Part shown: positions 21,341-34,378 of the stretch, one piece after another | How positions within the stretch are numbered: position 1 is the first letter of the stretch | Layout: each line of letters begins with the position of its first letter | Program-made: the position numbers and the translations under genes | Notes under the pieces: model-generated | What the model saw: the letters and a program-made list of their open reading frames with translations, nothing else | Told to the model about the DNA's origin: nothing | The model's database searches: none | NCBI RefSeq assembly: GCF_949987535.1 | Contig: NC_080067.1 | Span: 60,756,405 to 60,820,404 of the forward strand | Length of the DNA: 64,000 bases | Reading direction: 5' to 3' | DNA from: Balaenoptera acutorostrata | Taxonomy: Eukaryota > Chordata > Mammalia > Artiodactyla > Balaenopteridae

Positions 21341-22944
21341 CCATCATGAGTCCTTTTTAAGTAGCAGTTTAGCTTCCCCAAACTAGGCAATGGGGGCTTG
21401 GGACAGAAATATTGGGATGAGCACAGGAGATGGCATTTAGGAGATAAGGTCTGCATAATGGGAAGGAGTTAGCCACATGACTACGTGAAAGTGAGGAAGA
21501 GCCAGCACTAATAGCATCCGGAAAGAGCCTGGCAAATGCCTAGCCATGATCTTGGTAAGATCCATCTCCTACATTAACACCAGAACCACAGGTACTAGTA
21601 AACCTTTGGCAGAGGGCTAGGAGCTAGGTCATGGAGAGCTTGAAAAGCTGAAGATGAAGAATAAAAAGTAAGCCCAGGCACAGGCCAGACCTAAGGCAAG
21701 AACCAGAATCTGATGACCTCAGCATCTTCTAGGAGAAATATCCACCTTCTACAAGTCAAAAGGTCAAAAGCAAGTAGACAGTTGATGTTAGGACAAACAG
21801 AAGTACCAGGAGACATGGCAAGCAGCTGGTCACACATTGAGTGGTAAGACAAACCAGAAATTTTTAGTAATTTACTCATTCAACAAAGTGTTTCTTTTTT
21901 TCTTAAGATACTATATTTGTCGCTATGTGATGGTTTCTGTGAGAATGATATACCCAGACCTTTTCTTGTTCCCCAGATAGATAATGTATTGCTGTACTTT
22001 TGCCTTAACATGTGTTGAGAACTGTTTCTTTGTTTTGTTGTTCAAGTAACATTCATTGACCTACACATAGTGGTTTGTATGTGCCTAAGATTTCAAGCAG
22101 ATTCACAAAAACAAGTGCAGAAAGATAGAAGGGAAAGAGCATTTTACTGCTCAAGAGAGAATTTTGTCTTCCAATGATTTTTCAAGCACCCTTAAGATAA
22201 ACATGAAAATCATTTTCTGAAAAGTTCTAAGACCGTTAAAGAATGATGGATGAAAGCAGAAATGCAAAGGCCTATGAGAATAATTAAGAACCAAGTGATC
22301 CAGAGGTGCAGTAAGGCAGAACAGAGCAAAAGAAAGCCACACCAGGGATGCCAGAAGGTGAAAAAGTCTGTACTGGAGTCTGGTTTTATATATTTCTCTT
22401 CGGGGCATAAGTCTAGGATGACTAATACGAAACCTACAGGCAGAAATAAGTAGAAACACTAGGCAGGTATGTATAACAAAGAAAGAGCTCACTGTATAAA
22501 CTCATTTCTTTTTATTCTACCTTCAATGAAGGTGGAGAAAATACTTGTTAATCACAGCACCCTTTTTTTTTTTTTAAGCAAAGGCCAGTGGGCTTAATGC
22601 TCCCCATGTGTTATACAGGACTGTAAACATTTTTGCTCAGTTACCATTTTTCCTCTTCTATCAGAGTGAAAAAAAAAACATTTTTCCCAGGTAGTCAGAG
22701 AGTTTTATAAAACGCTAGGAGATCCAATTGGAAGTGTTGTTGTGACTGTCGTTCTGCCTATCACCACAGAGGCTCCAGATCTAGCATATGTGATGTCTGA
22801 TCCTTCCCTTCCGCCCACTGTCGGGAAAATGCAGCTGAAGAAGCAGGTGGAGGGAAACACTGTGGCTCTGTTCCCTCCTACAGAGTAAAAGGGGGAAGGC
22901 GGTTCCGGGCTGCTGCGAAGCACCATTACCTTCTATTGGGTTAA
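21341..22944. other. Unassigned DNA
   Basis: About 1.6 kb with no gene or clear repeat. The minus-strand frame at 22151-22492 (113 codons) shows no domain and no codon constraint that I can judge. Confidence 0.35.
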
Positions 22945-23510
22945 CTGTCATGTCACTCCTCTAATGAAAACCCTTCAAAGCTTCCCCACTCCCCTCAGGA
23001 TTTAGTAAAAACTCCAGAACATGGTTGAGAAAACCCTTTATCCCTACCCTCCTCTCTCAGCCACATCTTTCCACATCCTCCCCCTACATTCTTGAGTTCT
23101 GGTCATTTGGAACCACTCAGAAATTCTCAGAAAGCAACATATACAAGTTGCCCTTTCTCCCCTCTTCCTTGCACCTTGGGTTCCCCTTCTCTTGCCGCAG
23201 CAAACTCTCCTACTCATTCTTCAGCTCTCAAGCTAAGCCCCAATTCCTCTGAGAAACAGCACCGCCCCCCCCGACGACGCTCAATCTCAGGGAGTGCCCC
23301 TCCACCACGCAGGTATTCATGACGCTGTGTCACCCCTGCTGTGACGTGCACACGTCTGTACCAGGACCACCTCTTATGTCTGCTTCCTCTTCAGCACCAT
23401 GAGGGCAGGTTTGCCTCTCATGTCCCCGTGACCCATCAGCATCCAGCTCAATGTTTGGTAAACATCAGGCAACCAATTAAGTATTTGTTCAGAGACTATG
23501 TTTACTTTAA
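22945..23510 (+). mobile_element. L2 LINE fragment
   Basis: Sense L2 3' region: 'gtcatgtcactcctctaatgaaaacccttcaaagcttcccc…ctcaggatttagtaaaaactcc', then 'tctctcagccacatctttcc', 'ctcattcttcagctctcaagct' and near the end 'caccatgagggcaggt…aatgtttggtaaacatcaggcaac'. It is decayed. Confidence 0.65.
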
Positions 23511-24979
23511 AAAAATAAAGTCAATAAAGATTACTTTTAGGTATCAAGAAATAAACTAAAGAATCTCAAATCAAATTTCTCAGTGCTATCTCTCAGTATG
23601 CCCAGATTTTGTGGTTCCTGAGTCACACCTCACTTCTTCTTGCTTATTTTTACACTAGTTTTTTAAAGGCAACCTTTGGACCCCTGAAAAACTAAAATTT
23701 AAATTCTTTCTTATGCAACTTTGATTAAATCATTCACTTGACACAAATTTAAATAGCAGATATTAAGGCAAAAACTGCATAAGATATTGTCTGAGAAGAC
23801 TATGAGAACGTTACAAAAACACCTTTATGTAACTCTGCTAAAGAGGAAATAGACATTTTTTCAAAAAGTCTTTTGACTCATAAAGTGTTAGCTCTGTTCT
23901 TAAATTAATTCCAGCGATTGACACAAAGCTGTAAGGTTAAATAAGTAAAACACCAAGGGACATGTGCCTAGCATATTTTCTTTTAGGTAAACTTGACCCA
24001 GTTCACTTATAAATACATTTTCTATATTGTATAGAAAAGAGAAGCTGATGGAAGAGGCCCCCAGCTGAGTCAAGATAGACGAGGCGCCACCATGACAATT
24101 CCCATCTTACACGCTTCCTCGGGAAATTTCTGTGGCTTATTCAGGTCCTTTCACATATTGTAGAAAGCGATTCATTTTTTAAAGGAAGAAATAAGCATAA
24201 AATGAGAGAGCTGGTTAGAAGTCCCTCTAAACTCAAGATGTGCTACTTGAAAATAATGATCTTTACATAGGAGGCTGCTGTCCTCGTTCCTTCTTCCATT
24301 CATTCAACAAGCACCCTCTCTGCTCAAGGTGCTGGGGACTCCAAACAACAAGGCATGTCCTTGTACTCCTTGTACTCCTTGAGATGTTCAAAGAGCATCA
24401 CATACATTCTTAGAGATGACAATCAGTAGATGGTGAGAACCAGAAAGGACTTTAATATTATCTACAGATGCATATTTGGGCTTTGAATAATCTACTGCTG
24501 TGTATCTTGCCAACATTTATATATACATATATTCCTTTCCCACTGAAATCTAAGTTTCTAGATAGCAAGGAACTTATACTGCTTTTATATCATGCACTGC
24601 TTCTTTAAATTTACCATGACTCACAGTAATAAATACATTTTGCATTGATTCAATGACATATATACACATATATACCTATATATACACCTACAACAAATGT
24701 TTCCTAAAAATATACCTATCATTACAACATTAGTATATTCTAGTGTTTTCTATTTTGTAATATTCTATTCTAGTCCATTTCATTTAAATAAACAAACACA
24801 CCTACACACACATACATACACATATGCTGGTCATAACCTTCTAATGAGCTATAGCCCATGGTTTGAATAAAACTACTTCAAAAAAAATTTTTAAAGACCT
24901 ACAAAGTATTAGCAAAATACATGCAATGATATTTGGTGAAGGATACTTGGTGAAGTATCATATCACCTGTCTGAAGGTA
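23511..24979. other. Unassigned DNA with TA/CA-rich simple repeats
   Basis: No gene seen. Simple sequence occurs at about 24655-24700 (TATATACAC type) and 24785-24826 (ACACA/ATACA type). A short L2-end-like piece lies near 24295-24350. Confidence 0.4.
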
Positions 24980-25215
24980 ATACGGCATGAAGATTAGAAT
25001 TCAGGGTCTGTAATAAGACACATCTGAATTTAAATTCAGGCTCCACCGTTCGTTGGCTATCTAATCCTGAACAAGTTATTCAACCTTTTTAGGCCTCAAT
25101 GTCCCCATACTGAAAATGGTAAAAATGAGTTCCTACCTGTTGGGAGAGTAGAAGAGATCATGCATGTTAAATTATTTACTACAGTGCAAAGCATACAATA
25201 AGTACTTAGTAAATA
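24980..25215 (-). mobile_element. MIR, minus strand
   Basis: Near-complete inverted MIR: 'gaatttaaattcaggctccacc…ttggctatctaatcctgaacaagttattcaacc', 'aggcctcaatgtcccc', 'gagttcctacctgttgg' and 'gcaaagcatacaataagtacttagtaaat'. Confidence 0.85.
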
Positions 25216-27108
25216 TTAAACTCTAAAAAATCTATCCAAAGGAATGAAAACAAGAATTGAGATGAAAATTAAAAGTAATTTGGCTTAGGCCAACTTCAAC
25301 AAGATATTGGGGGAGGGAGGGGCAGCTCCAAGAGGAGTTTTCACAAACTATCGAAGCAAACATTTCATGTGCTAGGGAGATTTTAGAATGAGTTACCAAG
25401 GCAGGCTGTTTTCTGTTGAGCTGCAGAAAAGAAGAGCATCCCATTTTTTTTAACGTGGTTTAAATATGGTCCAAAAAAGAGGAAGATGGGGGAAAAAATG
25501 GAATAGATAATATTTTTGAGGTTCCTCCGAGTCTTACGATCCTACAGATGAGGTCTGACAAACGAATCGAGAGCAGATACGCAGGACAGCACGCCTCCCT
25601 ATGTTGCACCCAGACAGCTGAACCAAGTCCTGACACCTGCAGGCTGACCATAGGGCTTTTTTTTTTTTTTTTGGTAGGGCTGATTTAAATAGCACAGGCA
25701 TCACAGTGGCAGCTTGACCCAGACTGTGCTCACTGTCTACCCTGCCATCTGCGCTACCTTGGCTGCACAGACTCATCCAAAACTTAACGTAGAGCAGTCT
25801 CTCTACCATGGCCCCTTGTTTGGGGATCTGCCACAGAGAGCATTCTCAGGCTCTCAGGAAAAGCGAGTTTAAAAGTTTCACTCTTATACTTTCCCAAAGA
25901 AGCTAGACCATTAATCTTATTTCATCATTTCCCTCACCCATAAAAGCTCTAGTAACCCCAGAATCAGTTGACAACACTAAGAGACTTGATTTTTGCAGGA
26001 CATTTTTTTACAGTCTCCAAGAAGCAATGGTAAATCAACTTAATAATCTTGTGTCCTCAAAGCAGAGGGGGTACAGTTGTAACGTGCATCCCCCAAATCC
26101 TAAGGCAGTTAAATGATGAGGGAATACAGCTCACTCTCTGAATACACACAGCAACATGGTACTAGAGCTGGTTACAGAGAAGCCCTGGCGAGGATGATTC
26201 CAGTGAAGTGCGACCCACTTACCCACAAGACTTTAATATGCAGGCACTGGTCTTTTGGACCTGCCACCAATGTTGCAGAATAAATAAATGAATGCAAAGA
26301 ATACAGTTCCACCACATTCACTGAATTAAACAGGCAAATGGCAAGGATTCGGCATAGAGCTATACGATGCATAAATAATCAGAAACAGAGACTACATGTC
26401 CATTCAGCTGGAAACAGATTCTGGCTGCCACTTAAAATATCAACAGTGTGTCTACCACATCACCAACATTTTTTTCAAAATGCTCAGGCAGCCAGATAAA
26501 TCGCTCTGTGGCTTTCCCCTGCTGCTTGTGGATTGACAGTGTTTATAAACAGCTGTGTTAACATCCTCAGACTCTAAGGAAATGTTCTTATTGCACTGAA
26601 GAGCTTTTATAGTTCATATATCTAGCAATGGACAGGCAGGTCTTTTTGTTCAGACGGCTGTGTTTCTATCATCTGGGTTATGACAAAAGCCAATCATTCC
26701 TTTTGTGTAGCCCATGGTAGCAAGTGGCAGTAAGTCTAACCCAGCCATAACACAAAGGATCTCCACACAGATTTTAGCTTCCCCCATCTGGGTATTTGCA
26801 ACAGTAGAACAAAGAACACACATCTTATGTCTCAAGACCCTTTACCATCTGAGCCTTGACTGCCCTTCCATGACCCACTTGCTCACCCAGCGCTTGACTC
26901 CAAGTGCACACTGAACCAGTCACTGTGCCCTGAGTGGGCTGTACTCTGCAGTTTCTTTGAACCTGAGCATGAGCCAGTGCGTGCTTTGCTAGAATGCCAT
27001 CCATTCTTCTCTTATCCACCTGGAGGACACTCACTTATTTTATTCCCCCAACTGTAAGGTTTTCTAGAAGTCTTACCCTTCTCCCCCAGGCAGAATTTAC
27101 AGACCTTT
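25216..27108. other. Unassigned DNA
   Basis: About 1.9 kb with no repeat I can name. A T run at about 25657-25672 lies in a GC-richer stretch (25530-25830); it could be an old retrocopy tail but has no supporting target duplication. Short frames here lack family features. Confidence 0.35.
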
Positions 27109-27123
27109 AAAATCACATTCTAG

Positions 27124-27420
27124 CGCTTCCCTGGTGGCGCAGTGGTTGAGAGTCTGCCTGCCAATGCAGGGGACACGGGTTCGAGCCCTGGTCTGGGAAG
27201 ATCCCACATGCCGCGGAGCAACTAGGCCCGTGAGCCACAACTATTGAGCCTGCGCGTCTGGAGCCTGTGCTCCGCAACAAGAGAGGCCGCGATAGCGAGA
27301 GGCCCGCGCACCGCGATGAAGAATGGCCCCCACTTGCTGCAACTAGAGAAAGCCCTCGCACAGGGACGAAGACCCAACACAGCCATAAATAAATAAATAA
27401 ATAAATAAAAATTTTAAAAA
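27124..27420 (+). mobile_element. CHR-type SINE, single-unit form
   Basis: Full-length SINE with A box, B box and (AAATA)n tail, flanked by the perfect 15-bp duplication AAAATCACATTCTAG at 27109-27123 and 27421-27435. It has only one copy of the GCACCGCGATGAAGA unit. Confidence 0.95.
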
Positions 27421-27435
27421 AAAATCACATTCTAG

Positions 27436-27535
27436 ACTGCAAGCCTCTTGAGGGCAGGAAACACACCCCAAAAGCTTTGCACCTCCATTGTAATCAGAGT
27501 GTCTGGCATGGGGTAGGTACATAACACAGGACTGT
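27436..27535 (+). mobile_element. L2 3' end fragment
   Basis: 'actgcaagcctcttgagggcagg…gtgtctggcatggggtaggtac' is the L2 terminal sequence in sense. The SINE at 27124 inserted at its edge. Confidence 0.6.
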
Positions 27536-28364
27536 CAGACGAAGAATTTTTAGACGAATGTTATTATCTCTTCTTACCAAAAACACAGGAGGGGGAATTG
27601 CAGAATTTACAAGAAGGAAAGCGGAGGTAGAGGAATAGCTATCTGACTGAACACCAGCGGAATTTCAGGAAAGCTGAAGTTTTTCCTTTCTTTGGCTGCA
27701 GTTGCATTATGCTTGGAAGTGGCCACTATCAAGGCAACATAACAACATTAATTTTTTTAATTTTGGAGTCCCTGATTACGGCCCAAGAAGGGCTTCCACG
27801 GATCTCTTTCTGTCCCCATCCTGGATTTGCTTGCAAACACATAATTTGCAACATATTCTCAGAGATGCTCAAAGCCCAAAAAAGATTACAGACCGCTATC
27901 CAAATACTTTTTTTTAGATTTCGACATGCCAGGAAATGTATTCCATCATGTTGATGACATTTAAGAGAATCAAAGTGACAGTTGAAAATTATAACAATCA
28001 CTTTAATGCACCACTTTACTCAATGTAAAGTCACATTCCTTATGTACTTATACACAGCTTTCATTAGAATAATGGAAATATATGTCAGTCAGTGTCTGTT
28101 AAATGCTTGCTGTGTCCAACAATGTCATATTGAGAAGCTTGCATTCTAATAAATCAACACAAAAAGAACTATTTTAAAAATAGGGAATAAGAGAATCCAC
28201 AATATTTGCCAAATTTGGTGGTTCACATAATGAATACAGGAGCCGGATGTGGAGCTTGCTATGGTCAGGGGAGTTTTTGCAGAAGCCCCTGGGAAGGGTT
28301 CATTCCCCTCAGAGGATCCTATGGGGCAAGAAGTGTTTCAACTAGGAGGCAAAGTGCTAAATGG
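27536..28364. other. Unassigned DNA
   Basis: Overlapping short frames around 27700-28000 on both strands show no recognisable protein. No named repeat. Confidence 0.35.
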
Positions 28365-28600
28365 ATACTGGACTTAAATCAGAAGAGCTAAGTTTTAGGC
28401 ATAGTGTTGCCTCTTACTAGCCATGTGACTTTGGACCACTCAATTATTTCTATGCCCCAGTTTCTGCACCAGTCCCCTGGAGATAATATCTCTGCCTGGC
28501 CTCTATCCCTGACATATTTGCAAGACTCAAGTCAAGATAAAGTGGGTAAAGCATTTTCTAAATTATAAATCACTCTACTATCAGATGTGAAAACACTAGA
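28365..28600 (-). mobile_element. MIR, minus strand
   Basis: 'gttttaggcatagtgttgcctcttactagccatgtgactttggaccactcaatt' followed by 'tgccccagtttctgcacc' and 'gataatatctctgcc' is an inverted MIR. Confidence 0.75.
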
Positions 28601-30575
28601 GGAAGTGGTTGAGTCAGGTACACATAATAGTCCGTGGCACGAAACATTATTTTGCTCAGTCTGTTTTGTTTTATCTTCTTGGCTCTGAGCAATCCAATCC
28701 AAGGTCCTTTATGTTCATTTAATAACACTTCTTGTCAAACTTCTCATACATAAAGTTGTATATGCAACCAGCGCAAGACTGCAGGCTGGCTGCTAGGATT
28801 ATTTTCCAAAAGGGCAAACAAAGAATGGTAACTTCATTGTAGCCCAAAGCAGGCAGCCTTTCTTGTTAATGACTCTCCCGGAGGTGGAGAAGTTGAGCAT
28901 TCACATCATTTTTTCTTTGAAAGCCTCTCCCCTGAGCCCTGTGCAGCTTGTTCATGGTACACAATTCAGAATCACCCGACCACTTAGGACACTGGGATCT
29001 GGAAGCTGTAGCAAATGTATTTCACATTCAAGAGGAGAAGCATTAGCGAGCACAACATTTAATATGCTCTGTGCCTCCAGGATCAGGAGCTTAGACTTTC
29101 CATTTCGGCTTCACCAGTTAGAATGCAATCTGAACAAGAGTGCGTAGCGATGCAGTGTGCCGGGCCCTCGTCTGCACAAGGCAGCAGTTTTATCATCAGT
29201 AAGGAAGCACTGAGTGAACCCCAGGGATAGCATATGTATTGTATTTAGAGGAAGGGGTGAAAATCCATCAACGCTGTGTAACTTAAAAGGTTTTCATGCA
29301 GTTCACAGGAAGCTATCAGCTTAGATTCCTTTGTCCCAGTTAAAGAGAAAATGTTCTAGGAAAGAAAGATGGATTTACCCACGGAGTGAACTTAAGTGAT
29401 AAAGGAAGACCGGATTAATGGACATCGCCCAGCACGTTAGAAGAGCCACACATTATTTTGTATTTGCAGAAGAGCACACTTTGGGAATTCTGAGCTAGAC
29501 ACCCATTCAAATGAATCTTTTTATTGCCTTTGATTACACAGTCTTTTAGTCCCTCCTTGTCAGTTCCCAGTTGTCTCCTATTAGAGGAGAATTACAGTCA
29601 GTCTTTATACCAGGAAAGCATAAACTTGAGGGGAGAGAAAGGACGAACAGAATGGGGCGGCTGAGAAGAAGGAGGAGATGAGTCAATATTTCATTCTGCA
29701 AATTAGATTTGCACTCCTGTGCCCGGAACAAATAAACGTAAACAAAGGTCCCAGGCTCTCCTCACATACAAACGACTGTAACTCCATTCAATCCTACAGT
29801 CTTGTTGCCGATATCTGCCCTGTGTTCCCTGAATTTGTTCAATTCCCTGCCACCAGGCCTTTCTCTCAGCTGCCCCTTCTATCTGCCAGATCCTCCTGTC
29901 GCGGAAGCACCTACTGAAATCTCCCTCCTTTAACCGAGCAAAGGTGAACCCAAGTGGTACGTTCTCAAAGAGCTTTCTCATATTCCGCCACTTGGAATCC
30001 ATCTCTCCAGGAAATTGCTTTTTAACTACTTAGCACAGCGTACGTGGTTTAGAATTGTTATTTGCGGAAACGTTCAGATGCGCCCCCCACCAAATTATGG
30101 GTTGTGAGGGCAGATGCCGGGCCTCACTCATCCCGAGTGCCGGGCGGTGAGCACGCTGATGGAGCACAGTGCCCGTTGCTATGGTTACAAACCACACACA
30201 TGATACAAATGCAGGCAGTGCACAACTTGGAGCCCTGCGATCTCGACCAATGTACGCATGAGACTAGCCTGCGACTCTTCGCACTCCCTTTTCCAGGAAG
30301 GGCTGGTATTCTCTCAGCCCCTACCCAATCTCCATCCCCACAGCTACCTCTAGTAACCTGAGATATTTAAATGCAATCCTGTGAGTTTGTCACTAACTTC
30401 TTTTAGAGGACTGCCAACCTAAAATCCATTCAAATATCAGACACGTAACTGACACTCTAGCCTTTAATTTGGGATTGTGGAGATGTCTACAACTTTTAAA
30501 ATTTACCAAAAGGTTTTGCTTACTTAAATATTTATAAATAAAGTTTATTTGGTGCATGATTTGTTGTAAAAATTT
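28601..30575. other. Unassigned, repeat-poor DNA
   Basis: About 2 kb with no repeat I can name and no convincing exon. It is one of the longer repeat-poor stretches of the window and so a reasonable place to test for conserved non-coding sequence. Confidence 0.4.
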
Positions 30576-30765
30576 TACATACATTCACTTATCCTCATAA
30601 AAACCCTCTATGGTAATACTATTGCTCCCCCTTTAAAGATAATGCAAACTGAGGCCCAGAGAGTTTAATTTGCTAAAGTTCTCGCTGCTCACAAGCAGTG
30701 GAGCCAAGCTTTGAACCTTGAATATCTGGCTTCAGAGTCTATGTTTTCAATCATTGGCACAGATG
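30576..30765 (+). mobile_element. MIR, plus strand
   Basis: 'acttatcctcataaaaaccctctatggtaatactattgc', 'gataatgcaaactgaggcccagagag', 'ttgctaaagttctcgctgctcacaagcagtgg' and 'ttgaaccttgaatatctggcttc' follow the MIR order closely. Confidence 0.9.
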
Positions 30766-31769
30766 GAGGAGTCAAGTTTTCTGAACCTCAGATACCAACA
30801 CTGGAAAAACTAGTTTATTTGAAATTGTGAATGATGTCAAAGCTGAGGTCAGGACCTGAGAGTTCAAAACTAGAGACGGTAGACCCTGCTTTTTGCAGTA
30901 CACCAGCACCAAGCTTAAAGGATAGAGATTTGATTCAGTTTCCAATTACTTCCAATTATTTATAAGATTGAGGGGGCCAGTTAATTATGAGAATGACATT
31001 TGTTTACTTAAATACCAACATGTATTTCTGAATAAAAATGAAACTTTAATTACACCAAAGAAATACATAAAGACCTTTTTCTAACACTTAGAAATCAGTT
31101 GAATTACAGATTTTGCCAGAATTCAAGATCTTCCCAGAATTGCTGCTCCTTGAAAAATATGAGTTTTCCTGGAAAGATAGTGAATTCTCCTCGAGAATGA
31201 TGTAACAGATCAATATGGGATGGATACATCATTCTGTTGGGAAAAGCAGTCCTCTGCTTGCAGGCTTTTGACCCCACTGGGCCAAATAAGTATAGACTTT
31301 GGGCCTGGGAACTTCCTCACCAAGAGATGAGTCCTCACAGCCTTGCTGAATTTGTCACCTTGTGTGGAAAGACCTTTCCCTGTGCTCTTTAGTTCTGCTT
31401 AAGCACATCATATGGCACGTGGCCAACCCCACTGCTTTATCTGTCCCCTTCAGGAGGGGACAGCTCCTAGTGCAGCAGCACAAGACGAGTCCAGGCAGGC
31501 CAACCACACTGCGCTGGCCACCCAGAGGGACCTGCTGGCTGCAGGAAACCAATGCACTGAAGTCGATTTTGCTCTGTCTCTTCTCTACGTGAGTAAAATA
31601 TGTTCTACCCAGTGCTTGACTGCAGTGTGTTTTCTTTGCAGACTCTGGTCCTAAGATGCAGTGGGCAGCAGCGTTGAGCCTTCTCCTCCTGATAATAGGC
31701 ACCGATGCCATTTACTCCATACACATCCCCTCCCGGGACCGGTCTACACAGGTTTCCTGTGTAGTTCCT
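30766..31769. other. Unassigned DNA
   Basis: No gene called. GT-AG-like words occur around 31589-31641 (CTAC|GTGAGT and TTTCTTTGCAG|AC), but the interval is only about 50 bases and no flanking coding continuity is seen. Confidence 0.35.
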
Positions 31770-32075
31770 TCTAAGGGGCCTGCCACTCACCCACCGACAC
31801 TCCCCTTCCAGGCCATTTCCCTCATTAGACACCCACCTTGTTCTTCAAAACTCATCTCAAGCACCTTCTCCTGAGCCATCATTGCAGCGGAGATGCACCT
31901 CCTAGGAGCTCCTACAGAACTGGTTCACACCTGAGTCACAGCAACCAGCATGTCCATGTCCAGTAACCCACTGACTTACAGCCATCTCTCTAGACTCTGA
32001 GCTCACCAGAGCAGGTCCCACGTCTTATTCAGGTTTCCTTACCGGGATCGGATACTGTGCCTGCCACATGGTAGG
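31770..32075 (+). mobile_element. Probable L2 3' end
   Basis: 'catttccctcattagacacccacc', 'ctagactctgagctcaccagagcaggtccc' and 'gatactgtgcctgccacatggtaggcatttg' follow the L2 terminal layout in sense. Confidence 0.5.
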
Positions 32076-32079
32076 CATT

Positions 32080-32800
32080 TGTTTCTTCATCCAACACACG
32101 TGTACTGAGTGTCTAAAGTGCTGTGAGCTACGCTAGACTGGGTATACTATGGTGAACAAAACCGTGTGTGATCCCTGCCTCCATGGAGCTTATAAATGAG
32201 CGGGGAAAACACACATCAACCAAATAATCACAGCAAAGTGAGCCAGTGTCAAAATATAACAAGGATGACTGTCACAATAAGTAGTATTCAGGGTATATAA
32301 TAGAGAAAACTGAAATCAAATAAAGAAACACTTTTTTAGGGAAAAAAATCAGGGAGTTTCCCTGAAGAAGCAGCCATTGAGCTAAGTTCTGATGGAAGAA
32401 TGAGGAAGCGTGTTCCAGGCAGAAGAACACCTCCAGCATAGGGGTGGGAGAGAGGATGGCATGTGTCTTCCGCAAAGGCTGAGTGAGCAGAGCAGACCCA
32501 GAAAGGGGAGAAGAGTATGAGAAGAGGACAGAGAGAGCAGAGACCAGATCCTGCAAGAGGCCCTGCAGAACCAAGAATTTTATCCTTTACCTTAACATCA
32601 CTAGGAAACACATCATCAAATATCAAACTGATGTTTCAAGATGATTTCTCTGCTGCAGTGCAGACAGAGAAGGAGTGGCTGGGTGGGGAGGTGATACATT
32701 TGGATGTGGGGAGATCGATGAGGAGAAGACCGCAGCATCCAGTAGAAGTGACTTGGACTGGAATGGCGACCATGGGATGGAGACTAATGCACGGATCCAA
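32080..32800 (-). mobile_element. L2 LINE, minus strand
   Basis: Inverted L2: 'gtgtactgagtgtctaaagtgctgtg…ctatggtgaacaaaaccgtgtgtgatccctgcctccatggagc', then 'gaagcagccattgagctaagttctgatgg', 'tgttccaggcagaagaacacc', and 'gatttctctgctgcagtgcagac'. It is continuous over about 700 bases and decayed. Confidence 0.65.
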
Positions 32801-33499
32801 GAGATACCTAAGAGGTAAATACCTGCGTATTTGGGACAGACTTGAATTCACTCAATAAATATGTGTCGAGTGAGTAAAGTGTTGGAAGAAGAAGAGTAAT
32901 TTGGGGTGATTACTAAAATCCCTGCACATCTGAGAACACTGCAACACTGCCAGGAAGTTAAGCTTAATGGAAGTGGACCCTCTTCCAGAGGGAGTGCATG
33001 TGAGAGCAGTGAACTCAGCAATGAGGTGTCCTTAATCTAATGCAATTTTTGCTCTTTCAGGGGTGTTTCCATCCATGGTTTCCAGTGCATTCTCTTACAA
33101 AGGCCTCCCTGAAGCTTCTGTTCTTGTGAGCAAGGGGACTGGAAAAGGCAGTTCATGCTGGGGTTTTTTTTTGCTTCACAGGTAAAGCCTCAGCTATAGG
33201 TCCAGTGAAATGTTTGTAATTTGTACCCCCATCTACTGGTAGTTGGTTCAACACCACCTTCCTGGACCTTCTAGGGCACAGCTATGGTGCTTGGCCTTCT
33301 TTCTTTAAAAAATAAAAATTATTTCTTAGAAACCATCACCACCATTGCTTTCAGGCACACCCTGTCTCCCACTGTAAACAATATATGTTAACTAACTAGG
33401 GAAATATAGAAAAACATAAAAAAGAATATAAAAACCATCTGTAACTTCCCCAATAGTGAAAAAAACACTATTATCTGGAGAAAAGTTAACAGTCCTAGT

Positions 33500-33670
33500 T
33501 AAGAGCTTACGCTCTATAGTTAGACAAGAATTTTGGTCTTTATCCTAAGAGACCTGGGAAATCAAATAATCAGATTTCTGTTTCAAGGTGATTTATCTGC
33601 TACTTTATGGACAAAGAATGAATGGATAGGTGAGGAGGTAGTACACTTGGATGTAGAAAGATAAATTAGG
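33500..33670 (-). mobile_element. L2 piece, second copy of the segment at 32570-32740
   Basis: Aligns by eye with 32570-32740: 'gtttcaaggtgatttatctgct' against 'gtttcaagatgatttctctgct', and 'gtgaggaggtagtacacttggatgt' against 'gtggggaggtgatacatttggatgt'. Same family and same strand. Confidence 0.6.
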
Positions 33671-33894
33671 ATGCCAAATTTCAACTCCAAATCTAGTATT
33701 AAGAATCAACGGGAGGCGGCCGGGCGCTGTGTTCGTTTTGTGCATGCAATGTTTTTGGTTGCTTCAGCCTTCTTCCTACTCTCTGGTCCTTCCACCAGCC
33801 TCGAATCCTCATTACTCTCGGTATCTGTGGTTGTGTATCTTCAGGGAAAGATTCCTACAAGTGAGATTGCTAGATTAAAAGCCGTGTGGTAGAC

Positions 33895-34378
33895 AGGGTC
33901 TTGCTGCTCTGAACTGCTGTTAGGCCTGAGCCTCCAAGGTGAGAGAGCCGAGTTCAAGACACTGGACCACCACAGACCTCCCAGCCCCATGTAATATCAA
34001 TCAGTGAGAGCTCTCCCAGATATCTCCATCTCAACACTAAGACCCAGCTCCACCCAACGGCCATTAAGCTCCCGTGCTGGATGCCCCAAGCCAAACAACT
34101 AGCAAGACAGGAACACAACCCCACCCATTAGCAGAGAGGCTGCCTAAAATCATAATAAGTTCACAGACACCCCAAAACACAACACCAGACGCAGCCCTGC
34201 CCACCAGAAAGGCAACATCCAGTCCCAACCACCAACACAGGCACCAGTCCCCTCCACCAGGAAGCATACATAACCCACCGAACCAACTTTACCCAGTGGG
34301 GGCAGACACCAAAAACAACAGAAACTATGAACGTGCAGCCTGCAAAAACGAGACCCCAAACACAGTAAGTTAAAAAAA
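33895..34378 (+). promoter_or_regulatory. L1 5' UTR, second type
   Basis: Leader of the plus-strand L1. It lacks the AAGATGGCGG start seen at 11441, so it may be slightly truncated or belong to another promoter type. The start is approximate. Confidence 0.55.

Noticed and set aside
22151..22492. 113-codon minus-strand frame as a host gene
   Set aside because: No domain, no splice context, no promoter; length is within chance for AT-rich mammalian DNA.
31589..31650. Splice-like GT…AG pair
   Set aside because: An intron of about 50 bases is too short for a mammal, and no open frame continues across it.
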